Shown here: positions 23,097 through 34,914 of the stretch, in pieces
Position numbering within the stretch: the stretch's first letter is position 1
Layout of the letters: the number at the start of each line of letters is the position of its first letter
Assembly (NCBI RefSeq): GCF_022539505.1
Contig: NC_061510.1
Coordinates: 273,553,687-273,617,686 of the forward strand
Direction: 5' to 3'
DNA length: 64,000 nucleotides
Source: Lolium rigidum
Lineage: Eukaryota; Streptophyta; Magnoliopsida; Poales; Poaceae
The notes under the pieces: generated by a model
The model's input: the letters and a program-made list of their open reading frames with translations, nothing else
What the model was told of the DNA's origin: nothing
The model's database searches: none
Program-made: the position numbers and the translations under genes

Positions 23097-25203
23097 GAGC
23101 ATCTCCAGTCGCGTCCCCCAAACCGTCCCCCAAATGGCGCCAGATTGAGCGTTTGGGGGACGTGTTTTATTCGTGCCACGTTTGGGGGACGTCGCTCCCC
23201 AGTCGCGTCCCCCAAACGCCGCCCCCAAACATTAAATAAAGATTTTTAAAAACACAACCATTATCAAATATAGCATACAAATAAATATGTTTGCGAAGAT
23301 TTTTTTCAAATTAAAATATAACAAACAATAAAATAACTAAAAAATGTAATAAATAGGGCTAGATCAAGGTGTCGCGGCATTTGCTGATAATCCTTTGATC
23401 CTCCACAAATGCCCAACGAGATCAGCTTGAAGTTGCTCGTGAACATTGCTATCACGGATCTCTGCGTTCATGGCGAGAAAATCAACAAAATCTGGAGGCA
23501 ACTCATGATCAACCTCCGCAAGAGGGCCTTCACACTCATAGGGACCAACATGTGACCTGGCATGATTCTTACGGTCATCCTCGATGATCATGTTGTGCAT
23601 GATCACATAAGGCTCCATTACCTCCCACATTTGGTTGTGAGACCAGCTTAGAGCAGGGTACCGAACAATTGCAAATTGAGCTTGAAGCACACCAAATGCC
23701 CGCTCAACATCCTTCCTGCAAGCCTCCTGTCATATAGCAAAATGGGAATTCTTCTGACCTGATGGATTCGAGATTGTTTGACAAAAGTGACCCATGTTGG
23801 ATATATACCATCGGCTAGATAATAGCCTTTGTTATATTGGTGGCCATTGATCTCATAGTTGCATGGTGGAGTATGTCCTTCCACTAGTCTGCTGAACACC
23901 GGAGACTGCTGCAACACGTTGATGGCATTGTGTGATCCGGTCATGCCAAAGAATGAATGCCAAATCTAGAGGTCATAATCTGCCACAGCTTCAAGCACCA
24001 CACTGCAATATCCATGACGCCCTTTGTATATACCTTGCAAGCAAACGGGCAGACCATGACCAGTGCATGCAATCGATGCTTCCAAGCATTTCAGCGAATC
24101 CTCTGGCAGCATTTTGTGCCATGATCCTTGCAGTCTCTTCCTCAGTTGGCCCTCTCAAGTAGTATTTTCCAAACTTTCCCACCACAGCTCGGCAAAACTT
24201 GTACATGCACTCAATGGCAGTAGACTCACTCATGCGAAGGTAGTCGTCCTGTGTATCGGCAGATGCTCCGTATGCAAGCATCCTCATGGCGGCGGTGCAC
24301 TTCTGAATCGACGAGAACCCGACATCGCCTACAGCGTTGTGCTTGAGCTTGAAGTAGGGGTCGAACTCTCGAACGCCGTGGAGGATATTCATGAACAGAC
24401 CCTTGCTCATCCTATACCGGCGCCGAAAATTATCGGCATGTGTTGCGTCATCTGCGAAGTAGTCGTTGCGCAGCATGGTATGCCCCTCCATCCTCTGCTG
24501 GGGCTTCGACTTCTTTCTCCCCGGCCTTGATCCTCCGCGGCGCGGCCTCTTCCTCTTCTCCGCCTCGGCGTTAAGCACGTCCTGGAGGGCCGCGATGATC
24601 AGCAAATGCTCCTGGGGGTCGTCGTCGAAGGCTTGCTCGTCCTCTAGCAGTAGGGCAATCATCTCGTCGTCGCTATCCATGTCTGAAGCAAAATCAATTG
24701 TTAAAATTGCGCCGCGGCAGACGACGCACCGAACAGCGGCCAATCGCGCGTACCTGGCAAGTCGTCGAGCTCCTTGTGTGAGTGGAGGTGGGGCAGATTT
24801 GGCGTCGTCTTCTGGGATGCGCAGGCGGCGAACGACCGGCGAGAGTGCCAGCCGCGATGATGGTGCCAACTCTCAGAAGAGTTCAGTCGTCCAAACGGCC
24901 TACAAATCCAGCGGCGGCGGAGGGGTAGGAGGCGTGGGTGGGAAGGAGCGATGAGAAAAAAGGTGCGAACCAACGGTTTATGAAAATAGTCGCCGACATG
25001 TGGGATCCCGCCTCGCTTTTCGTTGTGTCCGGCGTGCCTGGAGTGTTCCCTGTGGGGCGGGGACGGCCTCGGGGCGCCGGACATCGTATCGGAGCACGCC
25101 GGACAAAAACTGGCTTTGGGGGACGCGGCTGGGAACGTTTTTTTTTTCGGCGTGCTCCAAATCTCTTTGGGGGACGGTTTGGGGGACGTGACTGGAGATG
25201 CTC
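23097..25203 (-). mobile_element. PIF/Harbinger transposon with broken transposase
   Basis: The 2107-bp element has terminal inverted repeats GAGCATCTCCAGTCGCGTCC / GACTGGAGATGCTC and CCCCCAAA subterminal repeats. TAA flanks it at 23094-23096 and 25204-25206, the 3-bp duplication expected for Harbinger. It encodes a DDE_Tnp_4-type transposase on the - strand. No second Myb-like ORF is visible. Confidence 0.9.
23364..24680 (-). pseudogene. PIF/Harbinger transposase (DDE_Tnp_4), disrupted
   Basis: It starts at the ATG complementary to 24678-24680 ([18 protein letters not shown]). It runs through an Arg-rich stretch, [23 protein letters not shown] and the [17 protein letters not shown] region. 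It then shows GSIDCMHW (first catalytic Asp), SHNAINVL with [10 protein letters not shown], and the C-terminal WEVMEPYVIMHNMIIEDDR. A frameshift near 24045, an in-frame stop in the DL.IWHSFFG segment near 23965 and another frameshift near 23700 inactivate it. Full-length relatives are about 430 residues, so little but these lesions is missing. Confidence 0.85.
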
Positions 25204-26677
25204 TAAGACATCTATGTATATACATAGATAGTACTAGCTAACGCAACTAAAAGTCCGAAGTGACGAAAATTGCTAGTGCATTAGGTACATATAAACATTA
25301 TAGAAAACTTGAATCCAAAGTACACCATGTTAAATGTATTTTGCTTCACTTCTCATCCAGTTAACTCATTATTATTGGAAAATTTAAATTTCTGTTCAGC
25401 CCACTGAGTCATCATAGTTGGAAAATTTTGTGATACTCATCATTAAGTGTAGACAGAAGACCGGTGCATTCCATCGTGGTTCGTGGATCGTCATGGAAAA
25501 AGCTGTAAAGTCCACACTTGTACTTTTCTCTACTCCACTTCTCATGATTTTTTGTCTTTCTATTAACCTTGTTGAGAATATTTCACACTCTAGCTATCGT
25601 CAGAGTGGGGATTTTTAGTAGGAGTAGTATAATATTCATTGCCCATTGCCACCCATATTAATTAAAGACTAGCTAAATGCCCCGCGCTGCCGCGGTTCCA
25701 TCTCCTGTTTTCTCTCACATTAGTTTTGACCTTTGCCGTTCTGGGACGCGCAGGCGAAGCGGCGGCGGCGAACGACCGGCGAGAGTGCCAGCCGCGACGA
25801 TGGTGCCGACTCTCAGAAGAGTTCAGTCGTCCAAACGGCCTACAAATCCAGCGGCGGCGGAGGAGTGGGAGGCGTAGGTGGAAAGGAGCGATGAGAAAAA
25901 AGGCGCGAACCAACGGTTTATGAAATAGTCGCCGACATGTGGGAGTCCGCCTCGCTTTTCGTTGTGTCCGGCGTGCCCGGAGCGTCCCCTGTGGGGCGGG
26001 GACGGCCTCGGGGCGCCGGACATCGTATCGGAGCACGCCGGACAAAAATTGGCTTTGGGGGACGCGGCTGGGAACGTTTTTTTGTCCGGCGTGCTCCAAA
26101 TCCCTTTGGAGGACGGTTTGGGGGACATGACTGGAGATGCTCTAAGACATCTATGTATAGACATAGATAGTACTAGCTAACGCAACTAAAAATCCGAAGT
26201 GACGAAAATTGCTAGTGCATTAGGTACATATAAACATTATAGAAAACTTGAATCCAAAGTACACCATGTTAAATGTATTTTTCTTCACTTCTCATCCAGT
26301 TAACTCATTATTATTGGAAAATTTAAATTTCTGTTCAGCCCACCGAGTCATCATAGTTGGAAAATTTTGTGATACTCACCATTAAGTGTAGACAGAAGAC
26401 CGGTGCATTCCATCGTGGTTCGTGGATCGTCATGGAAAAAGCTGTAAAGTCCACACTTGTACTTTTCTCTACTCCACTTCTCATGAATTTTTGTCTTTCT
26501 ATTAACCTTGTTGAGAATATTTCACACTCTAGCTATCGTCAGAGTGGGGATTTTTAGTAGGAGTAGTATAATATTCATTGCCCATTGCCACCCATATTAA
26601 TTAAAGACTAGCTAAATGCCCGCGCTGCCGCGGTTCCATCTCCTGTTTTCTCTCACATTAGTTTTGACCTTTGCCTT
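24811..26677. repeat. 0.93-kb tandem duplication covering a Harbinger end and its flank
   Basis: 24811-25738 and 25740-26677 are direct copies a few percent apart. The second differs near its start by an extra 11 bases in a GCGGCG run. Each copy contains the last about 390 bp of the Harbinger element with its TIR, the TAAGACATCTATGTATA flank, and the start of a Helitron-like end (ACTAGCTAAATGCCC). The junction at 25735-25745 joins TTTGCC to TTCTGGGA. The frames repeated in both copies (25418-25618 and 26357-26557, 66 codons) have no known domain. Confidence 0.85.
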
Positions 26678-26792
26678 TGGGTGTACTTGTATTATGTTCT
26701 GCTCGTCTGAAATGCTTTGCTTCAACACACATTGTTCTCCAACTTAAATGTCCTGATGTGACAAATATGTCTTGCCTTTAATAGTAGAAGAG
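26608..26792 (-). mobile_element. Possible mini-Helitron
   Basis: Read on the - strand, the right side begins TCTCTTCTACTATTAAAG (a Helitron-like 5' end). The left side ends with a GCGGCAGCGCGGGC hairpin, then ATTTAGCTAG and T, as in Helitron 3' ends. The length is only about 185 bp and there is no coding sequence. The partial copy of the 3' end at 25669 arose from the tandem duplication. The expected flanking A/T pair is imperfect on the right. Confidence 0.4.
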
Positions 26793-27467
26793 AAAATGTG
26801 GCAATCTCAATATTGACCAAGGTCATTAATGCAAAATTTTAAACTTTCATTTTGTTGATTTGAGGGGTTTAGTGTCTCAATATTTCAAATCAAATCCATA
26901 TAAATTTATACCATGGGAACAAATATAAACTGTATGCGGCATTCACTCATACTGTACATGGAAATATAAATCACATCACATGTAGCTGTAGTAAACATCT
27001 TTTTTCCTTTCTCTTCTAGTTTTTCGAAAATTGAAAGCAAAATTGATTTTTTTAAGGGGGAGGCAGGCCCGTTTGCTGAAACTATTTCTCTTCTAGTTTT
27101 TTTTGTAAAATTGAAAACAAAATTAATTTTTTTTTTAAAGGGGGAGGCACGCCCAGTTCACCCAAACTATGCCCAACCATACCTGGGCAACAGACCGGCT
27201 CGGCCCGGCACAGACCTAGTACCATATTTCATGGGCTTGGCACGGCCCGGCACGCAAGGGCCGGTTACCTGGCAGGCCGGCACAAGGGGCCTCGCCTCGA
27301 GGCCCGGGCACGGCCCCAGCCTCTCCTGGGCCGGCACGCCGGCTCGTTAGGCACGTGGGGCATGTTTACTATGCAAGCTAGACAACATGATAACCTTTAA
27401 AACTGGCCGAACTACTGGTACGCCACATAGGATTAGGTAATCTGTTGGTAGAAGGGGAGGTTGGAAT
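26793..27467. other. Unassigned DNA with a GC-rich GGCCCGGCAC block
   Basis: Mostly AT-rich without genes. 27165-27350 is rich in CGGCCCGGCACG-type text, as seen near the ends of some plant hAT elements, but I could not find paired ends. AAGGGGGAGGCA(G/C)GCCC occurs twice (27054, 27138). Confidence 0.35.
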
Positions 27468-27557
27468 GGGCTGCCCTAGCTAGCGCTCGAGCGCTAGGGA
27501 GGGATTAAGCGATCGGTTTCCAACCAAAAAAAAATTCCATTTTTGGCAAATTTTGGA

Positions 27558-28757
27558 CTGTAGTGGAGGCTATTAAGGGAAAGTTCTGCATGCATGTTGA
27601 AACAGACGAATCTGCTGATGTAAGCGGAATCTTTTCCAAATTTCAAAACTCAAAACGTTTTATCTCACAAACGACAACTCCGATTTAAGATCTGTTTTCA
27701 CCAATAAATCCGTCTCGACGAGGTCTTCAAAACTAGCACCCATGTTGATATATTTCGAGAAACTTTTTTTCTGACTAGAAGTTATCAACCCTCTCCTATT
27801 CGAATAATCAACCCCTCCGTATTTGAGTGATCAACGGTAAATGTATAAAATTATCAACCTGGTGCAGGCTATTGAGGAAAGTTCTGCATGCATGTACACA
27901 AAATACGAATTTGCTGATGTCAGCGGAATCTTTTTCAAATTTGAAAATTCAAAACGTTTTAACTTTCAAACGACAACTCCAAATTAAGATCCGCTTTCAC
28001 CAATAAATCCGTCTCGACGAGATCTTCAAAACTAGCACCCATGTTGATATGTTTCGAGAAACTTTTTTCTGGCTAAAAGTTATCAACCCTCTCCTATTCG
28101 AATAATCAACCCCTCGAGTACTTGAGTGATCAACGGTAAATGTATAAAATTATCAACCTAGTGCAGAGGTATTGAGGGAAAGTTCTGCATGCATGTAGAA
28201 ACAGACGAATCTGCTGATGTCAGCGGAATCTTTTCCAAATTTCAAAATTCAAAACGTTTTAACTTTCAAACGACAACTCCAAATTAAGATCCGCTTTCAC
28301 CAATAAATCCGTCTCGACGAGATCTTCAAAACTAGCACCCATGTTGATATGTTTCGAGAAACTTTTTTCTCGGCTAAAAGTTATCAACCCTCTCCTATTC
28401 GAATAATCAACCCCTCCGTACTTAAGTGATCAACGGTAAATGTATAAAATTATCAACCTGGTGCAGGGTATTGAGGGAAAGTTCTGCATGCATGCACAAA
28501 TAGACAAATCTGCTGATGTCAGTGGAATCTTTTCCAAATTTCAAAATTCAAAACGTTTTAACTTTCAAACGACAACTCCAAATTAAGATCCGCTTTCACC
28601 AATAAATCCGTCTCGACGAGATCTTCAAAACTAGCACCCATGTTGATATGTTTCGAGAAACTTTTTTCCAGGCTAAAAGTTATCAACCCTCTCCTATTCG
28701 AATAATCAACCCCTCCGTACTTGAGTGATCAATGGTAAATGTATAAAATTATCAACC
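27558..28757. repeat. Four tandem copies of a ~299-bp unit
   Basis: AAGTTCTGCATGCATG recurs at 27581, 27879, 28180 and 28479 (periods 298, 301, 299). Each unit also contains CAAAACGTTTTA, CGTCTCGACGAGATCTTC and ends in TATCAACC-rich text. No conserved open frame. Confidence 0.9.
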
Positions 28758-28769
28758 CGAAAGTTAATT

Positions 28770-29340
28770 TTATTTTAAACATTTTACCGAATATTTTTTA
28801 GTTTAGAAGCTATCAACCCGGTGTCCCGTTATTTATCAACGGTAAATATAAATAACTACCAACCCTAAAAATCTAAATTCATTTCGAATATTTTGGCGAC
28901 TATTTTTAGTTTACAAGTTATCAACCCGGTGCTCGTTATTTATCAATGGTAATTATAAAATAACTACCAATCCTAAAAAGTATTTCATTTAGAATATTTT
29001 AGCGAATATTTTATTTTATTTTACAAGCTATCAACCTCGGTGCCTCGTTATTTATCAACTCGTAAAAATAAATAAATAATAACCCTAAAAAGTATTTCAT
29101 TTAGAATATTTTAGCGACTCTCTTTTAGTTTACAAGCTATCAACCCGGTGACCCGCTATTTATCAATGGTAAAATATAAATAAATATCAACCCTAAAAAT
29201 TTAATTTAATTTAAAAAATGTAGCAGCTCTTTTTTTGTTTACAAGTTATCAACCCGGTGCCTCGTTATTTATCAACGGTAAATATAAATACCTAGCAACC
29301 CTAAAAAGTAAATTTCATTTAGAATATTTTAGCTACTTTT
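28770..29340. repeat. Five tandem copies of a ~109-bp AT-rich unit
   Basis: TATCAACCCGGTG-like cores recur at 28811, 28919, 29029, 29138 and 29247, each followed by CGTTATTTATCAA and AACCCTAAAAA. The array directly follows the 299-bp array and shares its TATCAACC word. Confidence 0.9.
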
Positions 29341-29858
29341 GTTAGCTTACAACTTAAAACAGTACTTAATTTGAGTAGCAAGTGGTAGTTCATTTGAGTT
29401 GCAAGTGGATCTTCCCACCCGTTATTTTCCCCTTAAAAATCACCGACCCGAAAAAGGGAATTGCAAAAGGACCCCATTAAATATGAATTACCGTATGAAA
29501 ATAAAACCCAAAAGGGAATTGCAAAAAGGGAATTGCAAAAAGAGAATTGAGAGCCTGCCTCGTGCTGAAGAAAAAGAGTGATATGCTATGTGTATGCATG
29601 CAACAGCTTATGAAAGTGTGAACGCTCATTAAATGCAAATTCATGAGATGATCTGTGCATGTGCATGCATGCGAGGTGAACGCTCTTGGCTACATGCAAC
29701 TTGCAAAGTAGTAATAGAAGCTGTTAGTGTGAATACGTGTGAACGCAATTAAAACACTAAGGGATAAAAGGGAATTGACTCGCTTCGCGAGCGCTTCCGC
29801 GCCATGGAAAGTGATTGCTCAAGCGCTCGATTGCCAGGGAGGGGATTCGGGTTGGAAT

Positions 29859-30897
29859 AGGATAGGTCTTTATTTCAAAACCCACAGGTAGCCCCGTATC
29901 TCCCTCTCTCCTCTCTGTTTCAATCACTGGCAGCTGTCCCCTTTGTCCCACGTTGCCCGTCTTGGCTGGCAGCATGTCAACTGTGGTGGTTTTTTTCGTG
30001 CCGGCCTTGCCTCCCTTTCCCACACGAGCTGAACCACCTCTGGTCGTTTCTGCCTCCCCCCTCCCCTACCCTTGCGTCCTCCGCCTCCCTGTTGTCGTCG
30101 TCAAGGCCGCACAGGAGCTGCAGACCTCCACCTCCTCCTCATATCTTTCTCGCCCCCAGCCCAGTATGGCAACCGCGCGCAGCTCTGCCCCCATGCCACC
30201 TCGTCCTCGGACCTGAGGTCCGGTCGGTCTGGCCGAGGATTCTTTTGCCCATATGTCTCTCCCACAAAGCAGCAGCAAGGCAGTGAGGTTAGAGACGCGC
30301 TGCTGGCGATTGAGGCGAGCCGCGGAAGAATATGTGACGTGACGGTGGCGGCAAGTGAGGTCGACCCGGACGATTGAGGAGTGGTGGATGATCTCGAGCG
30401 TCGGCTTTAGCCTCAGCCGCGGACGCTAGGGAGGTTGTTGGGGAGCGGCCGGCGTGGAACTCGTGGAGCCCGCGTCGGAGGAGCACAGTTTGCTGGACGG
30501 AGCAGGCGTCGGCAATGTCCGAGTCCATCCACGCCGAAGGGGCTGACGGATAAGATTTGGGATGGATGGGGACAAGCCTGAGCCGGCCGAGCGGTTTTTT
30601 CTGGACAGACGAAGAGCGACTCCGGTTTTTTTGACGGACGAAGCGTTTTTGTTATGTACGGACACCACCCATTGCCACCTAATAGTAAAGACAATAATGC
30701 TATATTCTACTCAATTTTCTGTAGAACAACCCACTTGTATTATTTTCTATGTAGATTTTTATCCGTACTAGTCAGAACATGGCAGCCCTACTCGACTAAC
30801 GGGACTCCATTATCGTCCGTATAAGATCGTTATTATGAGAAGCACGTCTCAGGCACCCAGCCACCCTATACAGGCAACCCAAACAATAGCGAAACCC
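29859..30897. other. GC-rich gene-like stretch, not recognised
   Basis: From 29880 to about 30620 the sequence is GC-rich and codon-like on several frames, none of which is long or carries a motif I know. It could be a promoter/5'-leader or a captured gene fragment. From 30680 it becomes AT-rich. Confidence 0.3.
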
Positions 30898-30900
30898 TTA

Positions 30901-33364
30901 GAGCATCCCCACTCGTTGGCGCTCCCCACGCCCAAATCCGGCGAAATTTTCGTCCGGATTGGATGAAGATTTGGCGTGGGGAGCGCCGAAGTTCCAGCCG
31001 TCCCCCGGCAGGAAACCCCCAACCTCGACCATTTGACATATTTCAAACAAATTCAACATAAAATTTAACAAGTTCGGCAAACAAGAGGACGAAAATTGCT
31101 GAAACAAATTCGGCGATAACAAGTACAAGTGCTGAAACAAATGAAGCACACAAATTTCACAATTTTTCAAACAAATTAAGACAGACTAGTTGGCGTCGGC
31201 GTTGGCGTTGCCTCGGAGCCTCCATATGTGCTCCACCAGCATCATCTTGCAAAGCAGTCGGTGCATTGTAGAGTCTCGAATCTCCCGGCGCATAGCAATG
31301 AAGACGGCCCATGATGGAGGCACCTGGTGATTAGGCCGTGCAAGAGGACCCTCTCTCTCATATGGTGCTTCTTGCTCAGCCGTAGGAACCGGATGCTTTC
31401 GCTCATCTTCAATAATCATATTGTGTAGGCACACACAGCAGTTCATCACCTCCCACATCCGATCTTTGGACCAAGTCATAGCGGGGAACCGGACGACAAG
31501 CAAATCTCTGCCGGAGGACACCAAATGCTCGCTCGACGTCTTTTCGGCAAGCTTCTTGTTTCTTGACAAACTCGCAAAGTTTGGGGGTGCCAGGGTTGGA
31601 GATAGTCTTCACAAATGTTGCCCACTTTGGATAGATACCGTCTCGCAAGGTAGTATCCTTTGTTGTAGTGCCGACCATTGATCACATAGTCCACCGGAGG
31701 AGCATGACCCTCAACAAGCTTGGAAAAGACCGGGGAGTAGTTTAGGACGTTGATGTCATTGTTGGATCCAGGCATACCAAAGAAAGAGTGCCAAATCCAA
31801 AGATCATGGGTAGCCACCGCTTCAAGTATCACAAAGGCAGCCTTTTTTGTGACCCTTGTACATTCCCCGCCACGCAAACGGACAGCTTCTTCCATTGCCA
31901 ATGCATGCAGTCAATGCTTCCAAGCATCCCCGGAAAACCTCTAGCTTCATTTGTTGCAAGGATCCTCCGAGTGTCTTCGACAGTGGGTGATCTCAAGTAA
32001 TAGTCCCCGAACACTGCTATGACGGCCCGCGTAACCGGTAGAAACAATCAAGGGCGATGGACTCCGCCATCCGAAGATAGTCATCCGCAGTATCACCGGG
32101 AGCTCCATACGCCAAGCATCCTCATAGCCACCGTGCACTTCGCGCAGTGACGAAAATCCAACCAAACCAAGGCAATCCGCCTTGCATCCGAAGTAGGGAT
32201 CAAAGTGGCGGATGGCATACACAATTTGCAGAAATAGCTTTCTGCTCATCCTGAAACGACGCCGGAAAACACTCTCACCGTGCAATGGATTGTCGGCGAA
32301 GTAGTCGGCGAACAACATGCAGTAGCCCTCCATTTGCTGTCTCGGCTTGCACTTCCGGCGACCTCGTGCCGACCCACCACGCCGACGAGTTGCCAGTCCG
32401 GCGTACATGCTTGCCAAGCAACCAAGGATCATCATGTGCTCGTCGTCTTGGGCGGCTGCTGCCATCTCTTCTTGCATAAGCTCGACGAACATCTGCTCCT
32501 CCTCCTCGTCCGAGTCCATGGCCGGCGAGGCAAATGGACGAACACCTGACGGGCGTGGTCGAGGCAACCCGAGCCGCGAGCGACGACGAGCAAGCAGGCT
32601 GGAAAACAGGCCGGCGGAAGAGCAGCCAGATAGGCCGTCGTCCAAACACGGCGGAATATAGGCAGGTGGGGAAGGAGTGGCGGCGCAATCTGGGCAACAA
32701 GCCGGCGGGGTGGTGCCGGCGGCGAGAGAGATACGAGGGGTGGGGGAGATTTTGAGCGACGTGGCGGTGGGGTTCGTGCGTCGAGTCACCGACAGATCGG
32801 GCCCTTCCCCGCTTTTCACTCGTCCGGAGTCCCCGAGAGCTCCCCGGGGGGCCGGGGGGGCGTGGGATCGCCGGATGAATTTAGGCCCAAATCCGGACGA
32901 AAACGAGGAACCGGGGGCGCGACTGGGCCGAATTTCGCCGTCCGGATGGAAAAAACGTCGCTCGGGGGCCTCGTCGGGGGGACGAGTGGAGATGCTCCCA
33001 CTCGTTGATGCTCCCCACGCCCAAATCCGGCGAAATTTTCGTCCGGATTGGACGAAAATTTGGCCTGGGGGGCAGTATATTTCTAGTCGTGTGCTCCCCA
33101 AGCGGCGTTTCTCGGGGAAAAAGAGGATGACCCGGGGAATCCGGACGAAAGAGGAGACACGTGGGCGTGGGCGATTGGTTTTGCTCCATCCAGAGTCCCC
33201 GAGCGCTCCCCGGGCGGCCGGGGATGGCGTGGGATCGCCGGATGAATTTAGGCCCAAATCCGGATGAAAACGAGAACCTGGGGACGCGAATGGGCCGTTT
33301 TTCGCCGTCCGGATGTAAAAAACGGCTCGTGGGGGGCTTCTCGGGGAGACGAGTGGAGATGCTC
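30901..33364 (-). mobile_element. Harbinger transposon fused to a second Harbinger-like unit
   Basis: GAGCATCCCCACTCG at 30901 and CGAGTGGAGATGCTC ending at 33364 are inverted, and TTA lies on both sides (30898-30900 and 33365-33367). A second inward-facing pair of ends lies inside: GACGAGTGGAGATGCTC ends at 32997, and CCACTCGTTGATGCTCC begins right after it. So a roughly 2.1-kb transposase-bearing unit (30901-32997) is joined to a roughly 0.37-kb MITE-like unit (to 33364), with one duplication around the pair. Confidence 0.75.
31186..32520 (-). pseudogene. PIF/Harbinger transposase, disrupted
   Basis: A DDE_Tnp_4-type transposase related to the one at 23364-24680. It starts MDSDEEEEQMFVELMQEEMA at the ATG complementary to 32518-32520. 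It carries the Arg-rich region, [61 protein letters not shown] and, near the end, CVCLHNMIIEDERK. Frame changes near 32140, 32045, 31850 and 31570 break it. Family members are around 430 residues and this copy still spans the whole length. Confidence 0.85.
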
Positions 33365-33367
33365 TTA

Positions 33368-34350
33368 CTCCGTTACTCGAGCCAATCCTGTTCCAGTACT
33401 CAGCTAAGGTCTTATTTGATACTAGAGTGTTTGTGGGTATTAATGAGGATAATACTAAAGTTTTGGGTGAACTCCTATCGTCTCAATACCTGAAAAACCT
33501 CATCCCCAATCCACTAGGTGGAGGTAGAGTATTGAGGCTTGAAAAAAGAGCGAATTCCACTTTTTACCCTATAGTTGCGTATTTGTGACACATATTACCT
33601 CATTTAGTGTAACTTTTACAAAAATATCTTATCTAGGAGTTTTTAAACATGGTTTTACCCCAATTTAGCATTTTGTTTGTTTTTGTTAGATAGGACCGAT
33701 GTATTTCGTTGATGTGGTGCGAAAAAATGTATAAATATCGGAGGCCCTCATCTACGATTATGTCCAGACTTACTGATATTTTTGAAAGTAGGTAATCACC
33801 TCATAGCTTGCCCAATAAATACACACCAGAAAATCGAGGGTCCAAATATTCTAAAATACATAATCTAGAAGATTTTTTATTCAATGGGGCAATTAATGTC
33901 ACAACTGAAGAACTACATGTAAAAAGTGGAATTCACCCTTGAAAAAAATACACTAAGATTCGGAGAAAGTGGAAATAAGCAGGAATTTTACTCGCTCAAT
34001 ACTCTAGAACCAAACATGCATTTAGTATAAGTGGGGATTTGGAGTTTTCTGCGAATTATCCCACTAATTCCCATTAATACTCTAGCGCTGAACAAGGGTA
34101 AGGAGTCCCGATATCCATTTTCATGGCCGTAGTACACCGACCACCGGGGATATTTCTGTACTCACCACGGGTATGAATAATCCCAATCCCTCTCAATCCT
34201 AGAATGAGATGATTACTTGGAGCAAGCATGACGTGTTATCTACTAACTGTACAAACCGCAGACTAGATGGTATCTTGTCATCGATTCTCTTATGCTTCAC
34301 GCCCTTTAGTTTCATGTCCATGCTAGGGTGTCCATTGCCCTTTATCTATA
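33368..34350. other. Unassigned repetitive DNA containing one Mutator-type MITE
   Basis: No gene. GGTCTTATTTGATACTAGAG at 33409 resembles text at 58548. CCTCTCAATCCTAGA at 34190 resembles 57786, so this flank belongs to a repeat present twice in the window. Confidence 0.45.
33547..33937. mobile_element. Mutator-type MITE, 391 bp
   Basis: The ends GCGAATTCCACTTTTTAC and GTAAAAAGTGGAATTCACC are inverted. CTTGAAAAA at 33538-33546 and 33938-33946 forms a 9-bp target-site duplication. No coding sequence. Confidence 0.7.
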
Positions 34351-34914
34351 TCTATACCTAATAATAAAGAAAATAGTGTTTCCTTGGTTTGATCCGTTTG
34401 GTCCGTTGTGCCTTGGTTTTTCGTCCATTTAGTTTTGTCCTACAGCTCCACAGATTAATCGCTCGCGACAGAGCCATCGTCCACCACGGAGGTGCAAAGA
34501 AAGCAGTGCGTCATCCGTATTGGACTTGCACCCGACACAAACCAAACCAAGCCGGTCTCTTCCTGCCTTCCTGGAACCTTTAAATATGGGAGCGACTATC
34601 TAATCCAACAAGACCCGATCGAGTCGGCCTCTTCCAGCGAGTCTTTAAATCTGGGAGCGATCAATTGCCCAGCGTCAAATCATCGAGCGTTCCAGAGATC
34701 GAGAAAGAACCACGGCGGAGGAAGAACAGTCAACGAGATCATGGGTGAGAAGAGCCGATCATGGGGCCGGTCAGCGCTTTGAGTTCAGGCACCGGTCGCA
34801 GCGCTACGATCCACCACAGGTCAGGGATGATTGCGTCGACAGCGGCGACCCGCTCTTCACAACGGCCGCTTTCGGTCTGCACCAGTGGGAATGAGAAGCA
34901 ACTCCCGGTTGTGA

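Larger units (their letters stand above)
27468..29849. mobile_element. Mutator-like element (MULE) carrying tandem repeats
   Basis: GGTTGGAAT occurs at 27459-27467 and 29850-29858, a 9-bp duplication as made by Mutator-type transposases. The inner ends share inverted text: GAGCGCT...AGCGATCGGTTTCCA on the left and, read in reverse, GAGCGCTTGAGCAATCACTTTCCA on the right. The TIRs are diverged, so the call is tentative. No transposase is present; the interior is mostly two tandem-repeat arrays. Confidence 0.55.

Noticed and set aside
27558..29340. Regular repeats considered as a CRISPR-like or centromeric array
   Set aside because: Units are long, contiguous without spacers, and enclosed by a transposon-type 9-bp duplication; too few copies for a centromere.
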